DNA of 64,000 nucleotides from Desarmillaria ectypa (Eukaryota; Basidiomycota; Agaricomycetes; Agaricales; Physalacriaceae). The notes under the pieces were generated by a model, which saw only the letters and a list, made by a program, of their open reading frames with translations, did not search any database and had not been told where the DNA came from. The stretch covers positions 248,001-312,000 of the forward strand of contig JAUDYN010000012.1 in NCBI GenBank assembly GCA_030407005.1. The letters are read 5' to 3'. Positions 46,403 to 59,228 of the stretch are shown here, piece by piece (position 1 is the first letter of the stretch; each line of letters opens with the position of its first letter). The position numbers and the translations under genes were made by a program.

Positions 46403-47548
46403 ATGGTATCAGGCAAACGTGTTCATTGGGAGGATTCAATTGAGGCCAACCGTTCCGCTGCGGATGAGCCGAAGAAGGCATCTGTGTTTCTGTCCAAACG
46501 ACATATAACGTTTCCATCCTCCACAGATACTACACCTCTTCGACGGGTTCTAGTAACCTCTATGTCCTCGTTCAATCACCCGTCGCCAGCTTCGTCTCAG
46601 CAACCTATTTTCTCTCAACTACCCGAAGCCAATTCTACCATCACGGCGGCCACATCTGTTCGACACGTTCGAGCTCCTTCTATACCTGGCGTATCTGATC
46701 ACGTACCGCTAACTCCATCGCAACAGGGCCTCTCCTCATATAATAGGACGCCCCCCTCCTCTGCCAATTTACTGTCGTCTCACCGTCGGTTACAAACTGC
46801 TCACCAAACTCGTCACTCTCCGTCTCATGCTCTGGCATACCGCATCACCGCATCACCACAGTCACAGATCTCACCCGCAGCGCTCCACCCATTCGCATAT
46901 CATCTCCGCCAGCCACCGCCTCAGAAGTCTCCGTTAGCGCCTACGAAGACATCAATAACACATGCATTCCTTCCCTTCCAGCGCCAATCAACCCCACAGC
47001 AATCATTTCTTCCTTTACCTAACCATTCACTAGCGCCACCATCGCCACAAGTACTTACCCCTTCGTGGAAGACTAATTTATTGAACAACCGGTCACCAAA
47101 TACCTTCAAGCAGACACCACTATCCTCGCAGAAACTCTTAATCCATAGGTATCTCCGTCTGGGAACTTGCGAGCCTATCGACTTCTTTGCGCCCCAACGT
47201 GTCCGTGCCCACGCGTCTGTTGCATCAGAGCCCGCATCCCGGCCTCCCCTCCCCCGCCTATTCATCCTCGTCAACACCGGATCGGACCGGTTCAATATCG
47301 AGGTAGTGCAGCACCAGGGACTGGGCTTCGTCACGGTAGATAATGTGCTGGAACGAGTGCAAACTGTGCTGAGGGAGCGGCTCGATCCGCAGACGCTTGG
47401 AGGGTCTTTTGCAGAGAAGTGGAGTGGCGAGTATATGGAAAGAAGGGGTAGTTTTACGACGCTCTGCGTGGGATTGACTGTGAGGAAAGACGCAGAGCAG
47501 GTGAAGTGGAAGATGCATTTGAAGAAGGTAGATACAGCTACGAGATGA
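46403..47548 (+). CDS. Ser/Pro-rich protein with a DUF6699-like C-terminal domain
   Basis: A single 381-codon exon from MVSGKRVHWEDSIEANRS to KKVDTATR. Residues 1-250 are low-complexity (Ser, Pro, Gln, Thr), probably disordered. From about residue 245 an ordered domain follows: LLIHRYLRLGTCEPIDFFAP, then ASRPPLPRLFILVNTGSDRF, VVQHQGLGFVTVDNVLERVQ, and a tail FTTLCVGLTVRKDAEQVKW. The pattern of a PxL..L.I.. strand, then V(T/S)V.DVL..I...L, is that of the basidiomycete-expanded DUF6699 family, whose function is unknown. The family assignment is from pattern memory. The start is the first Met; another in-frame Met occurs at residue 54. Confidence 0.65.
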   Translation: MVSGKRVHWEDSIEANRSAADEPKKASVFLSKRHITFPSSTDTTPLRRVLVTSMSSFNHPSPASSQQPIFSQLPEANSTITAATSVRHVRAPSIPGVSDHVPLTPSQQGLSSYNRTPPSSANLLSSHRRLQTAHQTRHSPSHALAYRITASPQSQISPAALHPFAYHLRQPPPQKSPLAPTKTSITHAFLPFQRQSTPQQSFLPLPNHSLAPPSPQVLTPSWKTNLLNNRSPNTFKQTPLSSQKLLIHRYLRLGTCEPIDFFAPQRVRAHASVASEPASRPPLPRLFILVNTGSDRFNIEVVQHQGLGFVTVDNVLERVQTVLRERLDPQTLGGSFAEKWSGEYMERRGSFTTLCVGLTVRKDAEQVKWKMHLKKVDTATR

Positions 47549-47761
47549 CGCTGGAACGAACGATACCAGGACTTGATGTGGCGGGAAGAGCTCATGTTCA
47601 GGGGATTCTACTATATAATATAGCGCTGTCTCTTCACTTCTTTACATTCCTAGCCCGATCTTTTTTCTGTACTTATCACCTCGACGCAGTGTAACAAGTA
47701 GTCAGATTTTCCATGTCCATAATTACATCATGCACAAATCCTTTCAATTTCATTACCTTGT

Positions 47762-49187
47762 CTACAGTATCGCCAAAGCATTCGGTGGGCTTGCAATGCC
47801 GCCCGGGACGTTCAGATTCTGTATCGTAAAAAAGAAACTAAATCTTCCCAGCCGGTGACATGTGTCCGCCAGCTCCTTGAGGTCCAAAAGTTCCACTGAA
47901 ATTTGATCAGAAGGAAACGTAACTGCCTAGATCAACCTCACATACCAATACTCTGCCCCCACCCCCCAATAAACACTTGGTGCAAGTTCCTCCCTGATGT
48001 CCCATTAATCGTGGCAGTCAATGCCCCAGGCTCAAACGCGATATTATCAGAGCCGACGATACTCAGCTTCTTATCCCACATCCATTCAAGTGTCGCGTCG
48101 CTCGCTTCAACACCAACAAAGTCGAAGTGGTCTCTAAACGGCAATACCTCTTGGTCATGCTCGGAGAGCTCTTTATACTGCTCCGGCATCGCAGTCCGAA
48201 CGATTAAAAAATCGCCCGGTTTAGTGAAGTCCGGAGGTAGACCCTCCCAGGCTGCGACTGCGTCGAGCTCGGCGACAGTGATACCTTGCTCCTAGAATGT
48301 CTTTGTAAACAAGGGAATCGAAATTATGATCGGAGGAAGAGCCTTACGGAAAACGCGCTGAATGTGATATTTTGGGAGTCCATCCATCCAGCCCAATCAA
48401 GGAGGACAGCACGTCCAGCGATCCCCTTTTGCGCAGAATCTATTCAATCATTAACCCGAGAGAAACGGCGAAGCTAATAATGGATATACTTTGCATCCCA
48501 AGTGTAGTCACCCTGGCAGGTGACATGATGTCTGTGAATGATATAAGGTCGTTGTAAAACCTGTAGGTGAAACGATTACAACACGATTAGAAGGAAGTAT
48601 GATGAGAAAACGCACTGGTATGTAGAAACGTCCCCATTGGTGGAATATGGATAATGTCTCAGTCCATCAAACTGAGTCGAGACTTGCGTGTTAAGCGTCA
48701 GTACGTCGTCTTGGTATCCAGAAAAGGGCATAATAACTAGGCCAAGGATAAGAGTTGTTCCTGAGTCGACAGCTTGGTGAAAATGACCGTACCGTGAGTC
48801 AGTCCCTGACGATTCTTCGGGAGCGGAGGGTTTGGTAGGTCAAGTCCTAGGTTTAAGCTGATCGCAATACCCTCTCGAATCTCCGATTTGGCAGCTTGAA
48901 TCGTCGCTGGGGTGATATGATTGAGAGCACCAAGCTCGTCTTCGGGGCCCTAGGGACAGGTTGAGGAACGGCGCGGCTTTGAGAGCGGACTGACGCACCC
49001 AAATACCCCACGCAGCCTTTGTCGGAAAAGATGGATGCAGAGGTAAGTCCTGGTATGTGGGCCAGTTTGCATACAGGTCCGATGAATTGTATTCTCTCGC
49101 GACGAGGTACCGTGCGCTTGGGATTGGAGTAGCAATGTTCCCAGGAAGGAGAAATATTGCCGTGAAGAGGGTGCAGAGGAGAACCAT
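47762..49187 (-). CDS. secreted cyclase/kynurenine-formamidase-like protein (PF04199 type)
   Basis: Metal-dependent hydrolase superfamily that includes bacterial kynurenine formamidase and putative cyclases; fungal substrates are mostly unknown. The start at 49187 gives a signal peptide (MVLLCTLFTAIFLLPGNIAT). Next come WPTYQDLPLHPSFPTKAAWG (family N-terminus), LGALNHITPATIQAAKSEIR, ISLNLGLDLP, TLNTQVSTQFDGLRHYPYST (variant of the metal-binding HxGTHxD segment, with Gln-Phe-Asp and a following Arg-His), KGIAGRAVLLDWAGWMDS, FDFVGVEASDATLEWMWDKK and HQVFIGGWGQSIG. The last exon reads ELADTCHRLGRFSFFFTIQN, then LNVPGGIASPPNALAIL, and stops at 47762. About seven exons. The altered metal-site motif is usual for this eukaryotic branch, so activity is plausible but unproven. 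Confidence 0.85.
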
Positions 49188-49679
49188 GGCAGTGATTAAC
49201 AGCTACGGAGTGAAGTCATGGTAGGCTTTTATAACACACTGGGATAAGGATCGACACCAAGATAAATCAATTCATCCGGAGGCTGTTGTGCTGTCAGCAC
49301 GCTCACGCGTCTGGAGGGGGCGATTATGATGTCTTCCCATCCGGGCTTCATACTGGCAGACAAGGGAACGCCAAGAAAGGTGGTTAAGCGGTGATTCTGA
49401 CGACAGTTTCCCACACATTTTGTAGTGCCGTTCGCCCGTTCTTACTCTCTTTTTGATCTTGAGCTGCTTTTATCGGTTTACGAAGTAACAAGACAACTCG
49501 GGAACGTCTTCTCATTATTTAGACCTACTCTGGAAAATGAACATCTACGCATTTCAATGTCCACATGGTTTCTCGACGTTTTGTTGTTGGACGTGATCGC
49601 CATATGTCACGATGATACAGCTGTGAAATTGATGTTAGAAATCATTAAGACGAATTCTAGACAACTGATGCTTACCGCG
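49188..49679. other. intergenic, no gene seen
   Basis: Promoter side of the cyclase-family gene; small frames on both strands lack any motif. Confidence 0.4.
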
Positions 49680-50352
49680 TTATTTATGAGCACCTGCCCG
49701 AGGGAGTCCAGGTCCATCTGAAGCTCCAAGAAGATTAGCAACGACGGCCGCACTCTCCTGACTGCGCTTGAGCCTCTCGTAGAGCACCTGCACAGATTTC
49801 GACACGTCCACCATCATCTCCTGCTCAGTGGGTACAACTTGTGGTGCACCCGACTGCGGTGGAAACGGCAAAAGAGGGAGCGCTCCAACGCCCGTATGCC
49901 GCATCACATCCGAAAGCATCTCGAGTGTCCGTTTCAATGCAGAAATATTCGCTATTGAAAATGAAGCTTAGTGTAACATCTTAACAACGAAGACATAAGA
50001 CGTACACTCCGTTTGTGCAGGGCTACTCCCTGGATGATAGGCGTTTTGGCTGGAATGGTGGTGAAAAATGGGTGATAGTGACAGATGACAGACGAGCTTA
50101 CATGCCGGCCAATGCATTGGTTGCTTCATTCTGTAAATTTACAACAAGCCTTCGTACAACATTTATGTTCTGCTTGAAAAGTTCTGGGGAATGGGGGTCG
50201 ACTTGCTGGATTGCCTCTGGTGGGGGGAGAAATGATGGCTGCTGGTAGGGATTTAAACTTGAAGAATAGTTCGCAGGCAAAACAGGTCCGTATACAGCTG
50301 CTGCATTTATTGGGTCTGCAACAGGTATCGTTGAAGTGAATCTATCCACCAT
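49680..50352 (-). CDS. small helical protein, function unknown
   Basis: Three exons on the minus strand. Exon 1 (from 50352): MVDRFTSTIPVADPINAAAV, a Pro/Gln-rich piece, then HSPELFKQNINVVRRLVVNL and QNEATNALAG. A short exon reads ISPAQTES. Exon 3 reads NISALKRTLEMLSDVMRHTG, then QEMMVDVSKSVQVLYERLKR and SQESAAVVANLLGA, ending near 49680. Two long helices separated by a Pro-rich loop, with heptad-like Leu/Val spacing, suggest a subunit of a larger complex. The layout recalls small Mediator head/module subunits such as MED30, but that is speculation without sequence proof. It lies head-to-head with the methyltransferase gene (start at 50829), 476 bp apart. Confidence 0.6.
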
Positions 50353-50828
50353 TTGTTCAAGTTGAATAAATTAAAGGTGGTCGAGTGTTAGCCTCAGAAA
50401 TAAATAAAGACAAATCCTTCTCGTGTCCTTCGGTCGGCCCGAACCCTCCGGACAGCACATTGTTTGTAACATTCATCTGATGAATTCTCGCTCTTACTCA
50501 GGATGCTGCTCTGCTAGCCACAATGTAAGTGATAAATACACCTTATTTTCTTGAGCTTTCTCTGACTTTTTTCTCTGCAAAGTGATCAGTAAAATTTTCA
50601 AATTCTCCTTGATTCAAGCTTCTCCTCAGCTTCCCAGATCAACAGACTAGTCTCGTAAACCTGGCTCAATGATCTGTATGAAGATAAGTCGTTCAATGGA
50701 CGTAGCAACAGATCACGGGTTTGAATGCAAAGACTTTCCTCAAATGTATGCATTGTACATAATTTTTGCTATTTTCCTCAGTAATTTTGATTAGTTTGCA
50801 TGCTAGTACTCTCGGAACCTCTGAGAGC

Positions 50829-51839
50829 ATGTCCTCAGTAATCCCCCCTACCTCGTACCTCCCTCCAATAAAGAAAATTCCATATCACCCTCCCGAAGAT
50901 CTCCTGCACTTTCTTGTATACCTTCGCTCTCTTTATAACCCTCCAGTTCGAGGATCAAAGCGTCGTCGTCGCTCAGACCACAAAGAAACAGCCTTTGCAC
51001 TCGAAGATTGGCGCTCCGATTCATTCGAGCGTTCATACGCTATGAGGTGGCTCACAGCCCTTGTCTCGCATGCTGCACTCTGGGAAGAAGAGATACAGCA
51101 TCATGCCCTGATCACAGAAGCAGCTGCGCTCCTTGCAATTTGTTCCGGGTCAGCAGGCGCAGGTGTCATCTATCGCGACTTTGTCTTCTCCCCGGGTGCC
51201 GTCCAGGTTCGTCTGACAGACGTGCCTCTGGAGAACCAGGATTTTGGTAGCGTGGGGGCACAGACGTGGGGTGGAGCCTGTGTGCTTGCTGAGGCTATCG
51301 TGGAAGACCCCACTGCTTTTGGATTGAAAGCAGGAATACGTGTTTTGGAACTAGGCGCCGGGACGGGCCTGGTTAGTATTACTGTTGGTAAGCTCCTCCA
51401 AGGAAGCGTTACGATTGTCGCCACGGATTTCCACCCATCGGTTTTGGACAACCTCAAAGCTAATATCGGGAATAATTTCGTTCATCCTGCAACGGTCGCT
51501 ATTAGTTCCACCTTTTTGGACTGGGCGGACAGCGACAATCATGATGGTTCACTGGATAAACCATTTGATGTTGTACTGGGAGCGGATATCGTTTACGACG
51601 CTCAGCACGCTGTATGGATCAAAATGGGCCTCCGAAAGTTTCTTCGCAAGGGAGCAGTATTCCATCTTGTCATTCCCCTCCGACCAAACTTTGCTACAGA
51701 ATCAAATACTGTAGAATCAGTGTTCCGGAATGACGATCTGGTCGTACTTTCGAAAGAAACCATAGTTTGCGATGCAGAGAATGGAATCTCAGACGAGATC
51801 GTGGAGTATGCATATTATAAAATAGGTTGGGCTTCATAA
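50829..51839 (+). CDS. lysine-type SAM methyltransferase (Methyltransf_16 family)
   Basis: Class I SAM-dependent methyltransferase of the METTL21/FAM86 group, which methylate lysines on translation factors, chaperones and other proteins. Single exon. An N-terminal helical part (LLHFLVYLRSLYNPPVRG; YAMRWLTALVSHAALW) precedes the catalytic domain from about residue 150: QTWGGACVLAEAIVEDP, motif I VLELGAGTGLVSITVG, acidic motif ATDFHPSVLDNLKANI and PFDVVLGADIVYDAQHAVWI (the D-x-x-Y motif typical of the family), ending YAYYKIGWAS. The N-terminal helical extension is reminiscent of FAM86 (EEF2 Lys-525 methyltransferase), which is a reasonable but unproven guess. An upstream in-frame ATG at 50766 would add 21 residues. 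Confidence 0.82.
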   Translation: MSSVIPPTSYLPPIKKIPYHPPEDLLHFLVYLRSLYNPPVRGSKRRRRSDHKETAFALEDWRSDSFERSYAMRWLTALVSHAALWEEEIQHHALITEAAALLAICSGSAGAGVIYRDFVFSPGAVQVRLTDVPLENQDFGSVGAQTWGGACVLAEAIVEDPTAFGLKAGIRVLELGAGTGLVSITVGKLLQGSVTIVATDFHPSVLDNLKANIGNNFVHPATVAISSTFLDWADSDNHDGSLDKPFDVVLGADIVYDAQHAVWIKMGLRKFLRKGAVFHLVIPLRPNFATESNTVESVFRNDDLVVLSKETIVCDAENGISDEIVEYAYYKIGWAS

Positions 51840-51921
51840 ATATATAGCACATATTATACTACAATTTCTAGATCGCAACTACAAAAATTCCCAGGAAAAT
51901 GTTACAGAAATTAGAAAGAAA

Positions 51922-54900
51922 TTAGCACAACTGAAGAAGCAAAGCCCGCTCTTCACGTGAGGCATACAGAAGGATGAATGGGAATCCATCCTCTTTTCTC
52001 TTGGTGACAGCGTCACGTACTTGTTGAGCATATGTGTAGTTGTTGAACCCAGGTGAAATCAATTTCCATGCCTCGTCATTGGTAATCCACGTATTATTCC
52101 TGGTGAGGGCAACGAGCGTAGTGGGAGGGATGTCCACTACGATCATGGGCATGTTACTCATAAAGGCTCGGTGGATCTTCGTTCCAAGCTCATGAGCTAG
52201 ACAAGATGGGACCATTAGACAAGAATATCGAAGAAAGGTGGCGGTCACACCTTTATCCTGAACGATGAGCTTGTTTCGTCTTAGTCCTTTCTTCACGGTC
52301 TCGGCTGGTAATACAGCTTGAAGGTCCAATGTCGTGGTCTCTTTATTGGCCAAAAGGTTCTTTCCTTCGAAGAATGTGGTCGCCCCACTCGTTGCCGAAT
52401 CTGCACGCTTCTGCGCAGCAATAGCTTCTTGCAGATGCGCGACTAGCTCCTGGCGAGGTATCAAAGCTGCCAAGGTTGTTAGACACAAACGAGGACAAGC
52501 GATTGAAAACCTACTGTCTTCATCATTATAGTTGCCAAAGATTGCGGTGACCTTGACACCCGTGGTCTGGTCTCTCTTCGGTCTTGGGTTAACAGTGAAT
52601 CTGGAAATTGATGGTAAGATTAATACGTTAAACCCCAAAGCGACTAGCGACTTACAAAATACCCTCCCGTTTGCAAATATCTGTGACGCTAGTCTCGACA
52701 TTCGTGATAGCAGATTCATACATAATATCCGCGCTAATATTATGTCTCCACAGATATGATGCAAGCTCCAGTCGGTCCTGAAGATACCCAGGATGATAGG
52801 AGATCACATATACGTCACAACGTCGTGGACTCCAGTACCCAAAAGACTTTGCCTCTTTGAGCAGAGACTTAACGGAAGAACTCTGGAACGATGCAACGGC
52901 TGCAGTGATCTTGTCAATAGCAATCTGTAGTCCAATGGCATGTATTGACTCTGCGGTCGGTTTGGGAGGGGAGAATTTTGTAATCAAGTTGTCATATCTA
53001 CACGTATGTCAGAATGGAAAGAAATTAGAATGGGAAACTATTTACCTTCCACCCGCTGCGAGAAGCTCAATACGCTTACTTCGTCTGACAACCTCCACGA
53101 GGATGCCGTGCTTGAAGTCCTTGAGATGGTTTCCCACCATCAACGGATAGAACTTGATCGGCCTCGAAACACCAGCGAGGGAAGCAGTCTTTACAACCGT
53201 CTTGATTTCTTCGATTGCTGGCCGTATCATTTCTAGAAGGGGCGATGAAAGCTTGTCTAGCCTCATGAGCAGTGGTTCCAAGTCCTCGTCTGTTGCTGCT
53301 CGTTAGAGAGTATGACAAAAGTATATCTTGAAGCGACTCACAAGTATCGCTGAGAACTTCTAGCTCATCAGCGGTGCTTCTCAGGAGTCCCATCTTCAAG
53401 AACAAAGCCCTCTTCTGAGATGTAGATGACTTTGGTTGATTGACGATTTCCACAATTGTGCTTTTATGTGCAGCAGGTAAACGGCTGAAGACCACATCGA
53501 CAACTGAAATCACAATTAGCGAGTACCATACCTCCAGGTTGCAGGAGAACGCACTGTTCGAATGAGAAACATGAATCTCATACATCTGGGAGAGACTAGG
53601 GAAAGTGTCGAGGCAATTGTCCGCAACAGCAAGGATTTCAGCCCCTGCAGCCACAGGTCCTGACATCAGGTCAGGCGTAATGATGTCGAATACAGCTGCT
53701 TTATGAGGCCTTGGATGCCCGGCTACTGCTCTACAAGAAAACGTGAGCATTGATATTGATGGTTGGAACGAAAAAGGCGTACTGGGGGCGATACACATCA
53801 GCGATATGGAAGCGTTTGATCCTGGTGATACCTCCACGAGCCGCAAGTCTCGCAAACGTAACAAGAAGACTAGACGGTAGCTTCACAATATCTCCATGTC
53901 GGTCAATGAAGACTGCGTGGTCCTTATCGTCCTCCGTCGATGTAATGGGCATCAACAACGGAGGCTCCATATCAACGGCTCCGCGTAGCCTGAATATTGC
54001 TGTGAGGTGATCTTGAACCATCCCGTTCAGTGAAGCGTGTTCTGGTAGTTCAGCTTCATGGTCGTATAGAAAACTTCGGACCGGTCGAGGAGGCTGCTTA
54101 AACAAGGAAGCTAGGACGGCTTGATGATGCGGAGAATCCGGCTTTGCTGCACGATCAAATTGCAATCATTAAGAGGAATGGCAATGGAAGAACGAAAGAC
54201 ACTTACTCATCATCTTCAGCGCGCCCTTGAAGTATTCATCTTCGAGCCTTGAGGGAAGTAACGGACTTTGCGATAATTCCAATGCCGTAGGTCGATCATC
54301 AGGTTCATGCTGTAACAACCAGGTTATAACTATAGGTGTGTTCAGCGCATACTCAGCCTAGATGGAGGGGACATGACATGCTTTCACGCTGAGGCGACCT
54401 CAAAGAATCCCATGAATCTGGAAAGACGATTTCGGGGCGCCTCAATGCCTCGATAACACTGATCCGTTCGGAGCCTGTCGTGAAGGAATAGTTCATCTCG
54501 AAGAATACAATCTGAGGACACGATTATGAATGTTTAGGACTAGGCAGAGAAACAAGGAAGGGCTTACCCCCAGACTATACATATCAGCTTTGGTATGATT
54601 AGTCGGTCTCCTGCGACGCGACTGGACTTCTGGGGCAATATACAAGCGCGTGCCGACCTCTATCAAAGGCAGCGCATTGTCAGTGTACTGTGAACGTTGA
54701 GCTTAATAACAAGACCTACCCAGGGTCATGTCGGTTTCTTGTGCGACGACACGTGGTGAAACATCCGATGGGTCCACTGCCGCGAGACTAGACGTAGCTA
54801 AACCGAAGTCGCCAACTACAAAACAACGTCAGCTTTTTCTATCATGCCAATGAAAATCACGCTTACCCTTGCAGTCACCTTTCGCGTCTGCAAATACCGT

Positions 54901-57900
54901 ATGAAAACATGAACTCAAATGTGAGAACGGTAGGCACGTACCGATGAAGATGTTGGTCAGTTTGATGTCGCGATGGATCTAGGAGAACATAGGTATGAGC
55001 ATACTCCACAAGAATGTTCCACGAGTGGACTGACGATGCCAAGAGTTGACATATGTACCAGTGCATCTACAATTTGCTGGAACAGCCGCCACGCCTCAGA
55101 CTCTGATATACCTTCATCGACTCTCTACAGAGATATCGATATGAGCTAATGTAAATTTTCCATAGAAGCAACCGCACCTCTTTCAAAGTCTGCCTCTCCA
55201 CAAATTCCATCTGGATATACAACGTTCTCTGCACAGTCAACGGGGGCGTCAACGACTCCAACCCTTTGCCATCCTCATCACCCGCCTTCCTGAACAACCC
55301 CTCAATCGGACTGTCATTATCGCTATCCGTATCCTCCTGTGACTCCGACGAGCCCGTGAAATGTATACTAGGGAAACTCCCCCTCGATGTCCCACCCAAA
55401 TCGTCAAGGTCGTCCATATTGAAGATAATCGGCCCACTAGGCTCACGCGATTGGATCCTCGAGGGGACGGAAGTCATCCCGTTTTCAGTGCCATTAGACC
55501 GAGAATAGGACTCGGACTCAGACTCAGAGTCGTCAGAGGCCGCTGTTGACGTGGGTTCAGCAGTTTCGACCCAGGTAGTGTAGTACCGCACAATGAAGCG
55601 ATGGTTTAGTCGGCTGAGGGCATTGACCTCCCGGAAAATCTTGGTATCACTTTGCAAGGTTCGTAAACGAACTTTCTTAACTGTGGTTGGTAACGTGTCA
55701 GAGAGAACGAAGGTCGTGAAGCTGAATTGGAAACGAACCTGCATAGACACGGTTATCGATCCTATTGCGGGCTTTGACGACAGAGCCGAAGGCCCCTTTG
55801 CCCTACATACAGGTGGTTGGTCAAATCGTTTCTTAGCCGAAGTTGTGAATACTAGCCAAAAGTTCCAATTCTTCCCAATCTTCTTTCCAACGGCTAGCCT
55901 GGCGAAACGTCGGTCCTCTGAAGTAATCGAATTCGGGCGACCCCGAAACAGATGCATGCATGGGCGTTTTGGGCTCTGAGTGCTTGTTAGCCGAGAAAGC
56001 GCAGCGCTCAGTAATACTTACCGGACATGGATATTGAAAGACTCCGGTGCGTTCGGTGCAACGATGATTCCGCAAGATCAGCCAAGAGGGTCAAACAAGT
56101 GATGTGACTCTTCTTAGGAGGGATAAGCATGTTCATCGCATGCCGCTGCAATGATGGCGGTATGGTCGCTTTTAGACAAGGTAAGTACAGAGTCTGACAT
56201 AATAAATTGGTATTCTCACAAGACTGAAGGGCGGTATGGACATCAGCAAATCGTTCGGTCACATCGAGACCAAGGAGCATCTGAAGGAGGACAACACCAA
56301 CAGCATGTATATCCCGTTGACGGGTATACAACAATAGAGATTCATTCTTGGCGTCCTTCGATAACCTTGAAGAGTTCACATAAGATCTGCACGGACGTCA
56401 AAAGGACGGGCACTTACCAAGCCTCTGGCATGATACGTTCTTCCGGAGGATTCACGTAGCCGAAGGCATTCGATCGGTGCAAGTCCAGTAATCGCGTGTA
56501 GTATCCAACTTTGCTGATCTTGATGAGCTTCGATCGAGAAGGACAGCTTCCAGAGACAAGACCGATAGACGTCGCACTAACACCTGCATCACGACCCAGA
56601 CTTTAGCATAAATCATTGCAGGCAAACGACTAACCTCGATGCACCAGATCACAGACGTGGATAGCATTGAGTCCAGAGAGGATCTGGGCAACGTAGTCCT
56701 GCAATATGATTATGAGAACAAAAAGTACGCGGCAGACAGAGTCAAAAGATGCATACCGAAACTCGGTCTTCCCGAAGCGAGTCACAGTCCTCTAGTACAT
56801 CTTTCAGAGAAAGGGCTGGACTCTGTTCCAGCAAGATAACCAGTTGCGGGGCCCCGCTCGAATGTGGGGCATTCAATTTGACAGCCAATACCCTGACGAC
56901 ATTGGGATGGCGGACAGACTTTAACCTAGTAATTTCTTCCTCGACTTGTTTGACCTTCTTCCTGCCTGTAGATAATGTAGGGAGAGAGGAAAGATGGTTT
57001 GAGACGATAGCCTACCTTGGCTTGTCGTATAATAGTGGGAGTCGAAAGTAACAACATGGAGTTCAAGTGGGAGGGTAGCGTTGACATCATCGCATACAGG
57101 ATCCGCTCCGTATATGGTGCCCAGATAAGCTGTTGACAGGAGTTAGCTGGGTGCAGCGACAGTGAACAAATGGATACCGTTTTGTGGATGGAAGAACTTG
57201 ACGGTATCGAAATGAATACCATTCATTTCAATGTCCTCGTCGAACGTTTCGGTGGGGGTATCACTGGAATACGGGACTTCGGTGGCCTCAGAATTGGCAC
57301 GCTGACGAGTTCGATGCTGCTCTCTAGCTAGCTGTTGCTGCTTTTGAACATCCGCATCAAATTCTTGCGCGAACTTGTCCATTCGTTGCTTCCTTTCCTC
57401 CGCCTCGCGTTCAGCCTGTTCTTGTCTGGCCTGAGGATAAGCATCAGCGGGTGGCTCTAGGGAAAGTAATAGGCTACGCAACCCGTTCTTCTTCCGCCGC
57501 TCTTTGCCTCATCTGTACTGCCAACGACCCGATAACTTCTGCAGGCGCTGCAACGTTCTCGTTCAGCCATTCTTGGCAGAATGTGACAATCTATAGAGCA
57601 AATTAGTGACTATTGAAGGAAGCATAAGCTCCCATATTTACCTGAAATACCATTTCAGTCCGTGGAGATGCTCGGACCTCATTCTGGAGAGCATGGGTCA
57701 ATTTCGTTACTTGATCATGGTCCAAGCCGCGTGGTTTCTGTACGGTAAAGTTGGGATATGTGAGAGTAGGATATGTTTTAGGAAATCTGAAGAAACACGT
57801 TCATTAGCTGAGTTATGACATGGCGTTCTTCACATACTTGACATTCAAATCGAAACCAATGTTCGCGCGCTCCGGATGGCGTACTCGGATAGAAATTTCC

Positions 57901-58065
57901 GGTAAACTGGCTGCGCCCTATGACATGTTAGTATTGATAATGTGAGCCAGAAATCAAATTTCTCACTTTCCAGGCTTTCGATGGCGGTATTAGTTGAAAA
58001 TCTTCGGCGTAGATGGATTGCAGAGCGGTAAGTTCGTTCTTCTGTAATTCTTCTGTAGATTCCAT
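51922..58065 (-). CDS. GCN2: eIF2-alpha kinase GCN2
   Basis: Senses uncharged tRNA during amino-acid starvation and phosphorylates eIF2-alpha, repressing general translation. Many exons, about 1,600 residues. Domains from 58065: RWD (ELQKNELTALQSIYAEDFQL; PEISIRVRHPERANIGF), a charged coiled region (EQAEREAEERKQRMDKFAQE), a degenerate kinase domain (about 57.05-56.1 kb, LVILLEQSPALSLKDVLED), and the active kinase (EFDYFRGPTFRQASRWKEDW, KKVRLRTLQSDTKIFREV, HRFIVRYYTTWVETAE, an acidic Ser-rich insert, IHRDIKLTNIF, VGDFGLATSS, GTRLYIAPEV). A HisRS-like domain follows (FARLAARGGITRIKRFHIAD, AVFDIITPDLMSGPVAAGAE). The C-terminal ribosome/dimer region ends at 51922. Catalytic HRD Asp and DFG are intact. 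Both ends fit the family closely. Confidence 0.95.
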
Positions 58066-59228
58066 GTTGGACGTTGGGAAAACGTTACTGAGTAGGGGAG
58101 GGCCCAATGGACCTCGGCAGCTCAGTTCATCATGGGACTACGACTACGTTTGGCGACAATGTGGGTAGTGATGGTGGTAAATGAAAGACAATGAAAGCAG
58201 GTCGCGAGGTGATGCATTTGGACTCGTTTGATGGGCTTATGTAAGCATGCCTATTTTGGTTCTCCACTACTTTATCCCTTCATCGTCATGATGATTCTTC
58301 GCCTCGAGGCACAATTAATATACCGCCTGGTATAATATGTTTTCTGGGCATGACAATTTCTAGAATAAAAACTTTATAAGATTGGAAGGTCCCCCCCCCT
58401 TCACGGACGAGTTGTACGATGGCGCCACTCCAGAAAATTAGCGCTCAAAGGCCACCTAGCAGCGCTCTGGCGACGGTAACGGCAACCCTAATATCCCAGG
58501 ATTGGGTACTGAGCCGTAGGCACAAGGATAGGATTACATCAAAAGAATTTCTACTGTTGATGAATTTCATCAAGACCTGCTCCAAGACTTGCAACGTGGA
58601 TCTACATGAGGCCAAAAACGTTCCCTTTAGTCAGGGACTCGGACACCACCTAGGCGTTAAAGTCACGAAGTGACAAACAATGGAATCATGCACGGAACAG
58701 ACTATAGATGCCCTGTAGAAAAGAGGTGACATCATCCTAACATTTGCTGGTCATCTAGTACTAGCTTCTCAGAGAGTCGGAAAACACCGTACTGGCATAT
58801 CGTAACCCTGACTGTCCCGTGCCTTGAGGCTACACGCTCAAGACGCAGAGTCCTATAATTCTCGTTTGGTAGTCTGAATTCCAAAGTGACCGACCTGAGC
58901 GTTTACAATCTGAGAGGCAAAAGGAACATACCCGTGCCCAGGTTCCCTTGTAAAGCCATTGTGTGTAATGTTATTGGCAACCCTTGATACATATGCCTTA
59001 TGCGTCCGCAAAACTCCGAGAACCGCATCATCCTTGAATAGTTTGCACTAGTGAATGATATTAATATCTGGATGTACACTGAGTAATTATGTTAGGGTGT
59101 GTGGGAAGGACACTTATCCGGCGCTTCACCATGACAAAGGACGTTCATTTAGGGTCCCTCCCATTCTCTCCTGTTCAGAGCCAGCCCACGAAGACGGGTG
59201 GGAAGTAGCCATGCCTCCCGTTATTTAA
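58066..59228. other. intergenic, no supported gene
   Basis: Promoter of GCN2 on one side and 3' flank of the P450 on the other. An 84-codon plus frame (58419-58673) has no motif. A C homopolymer run lies near 58392. Confidence 0.4.
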
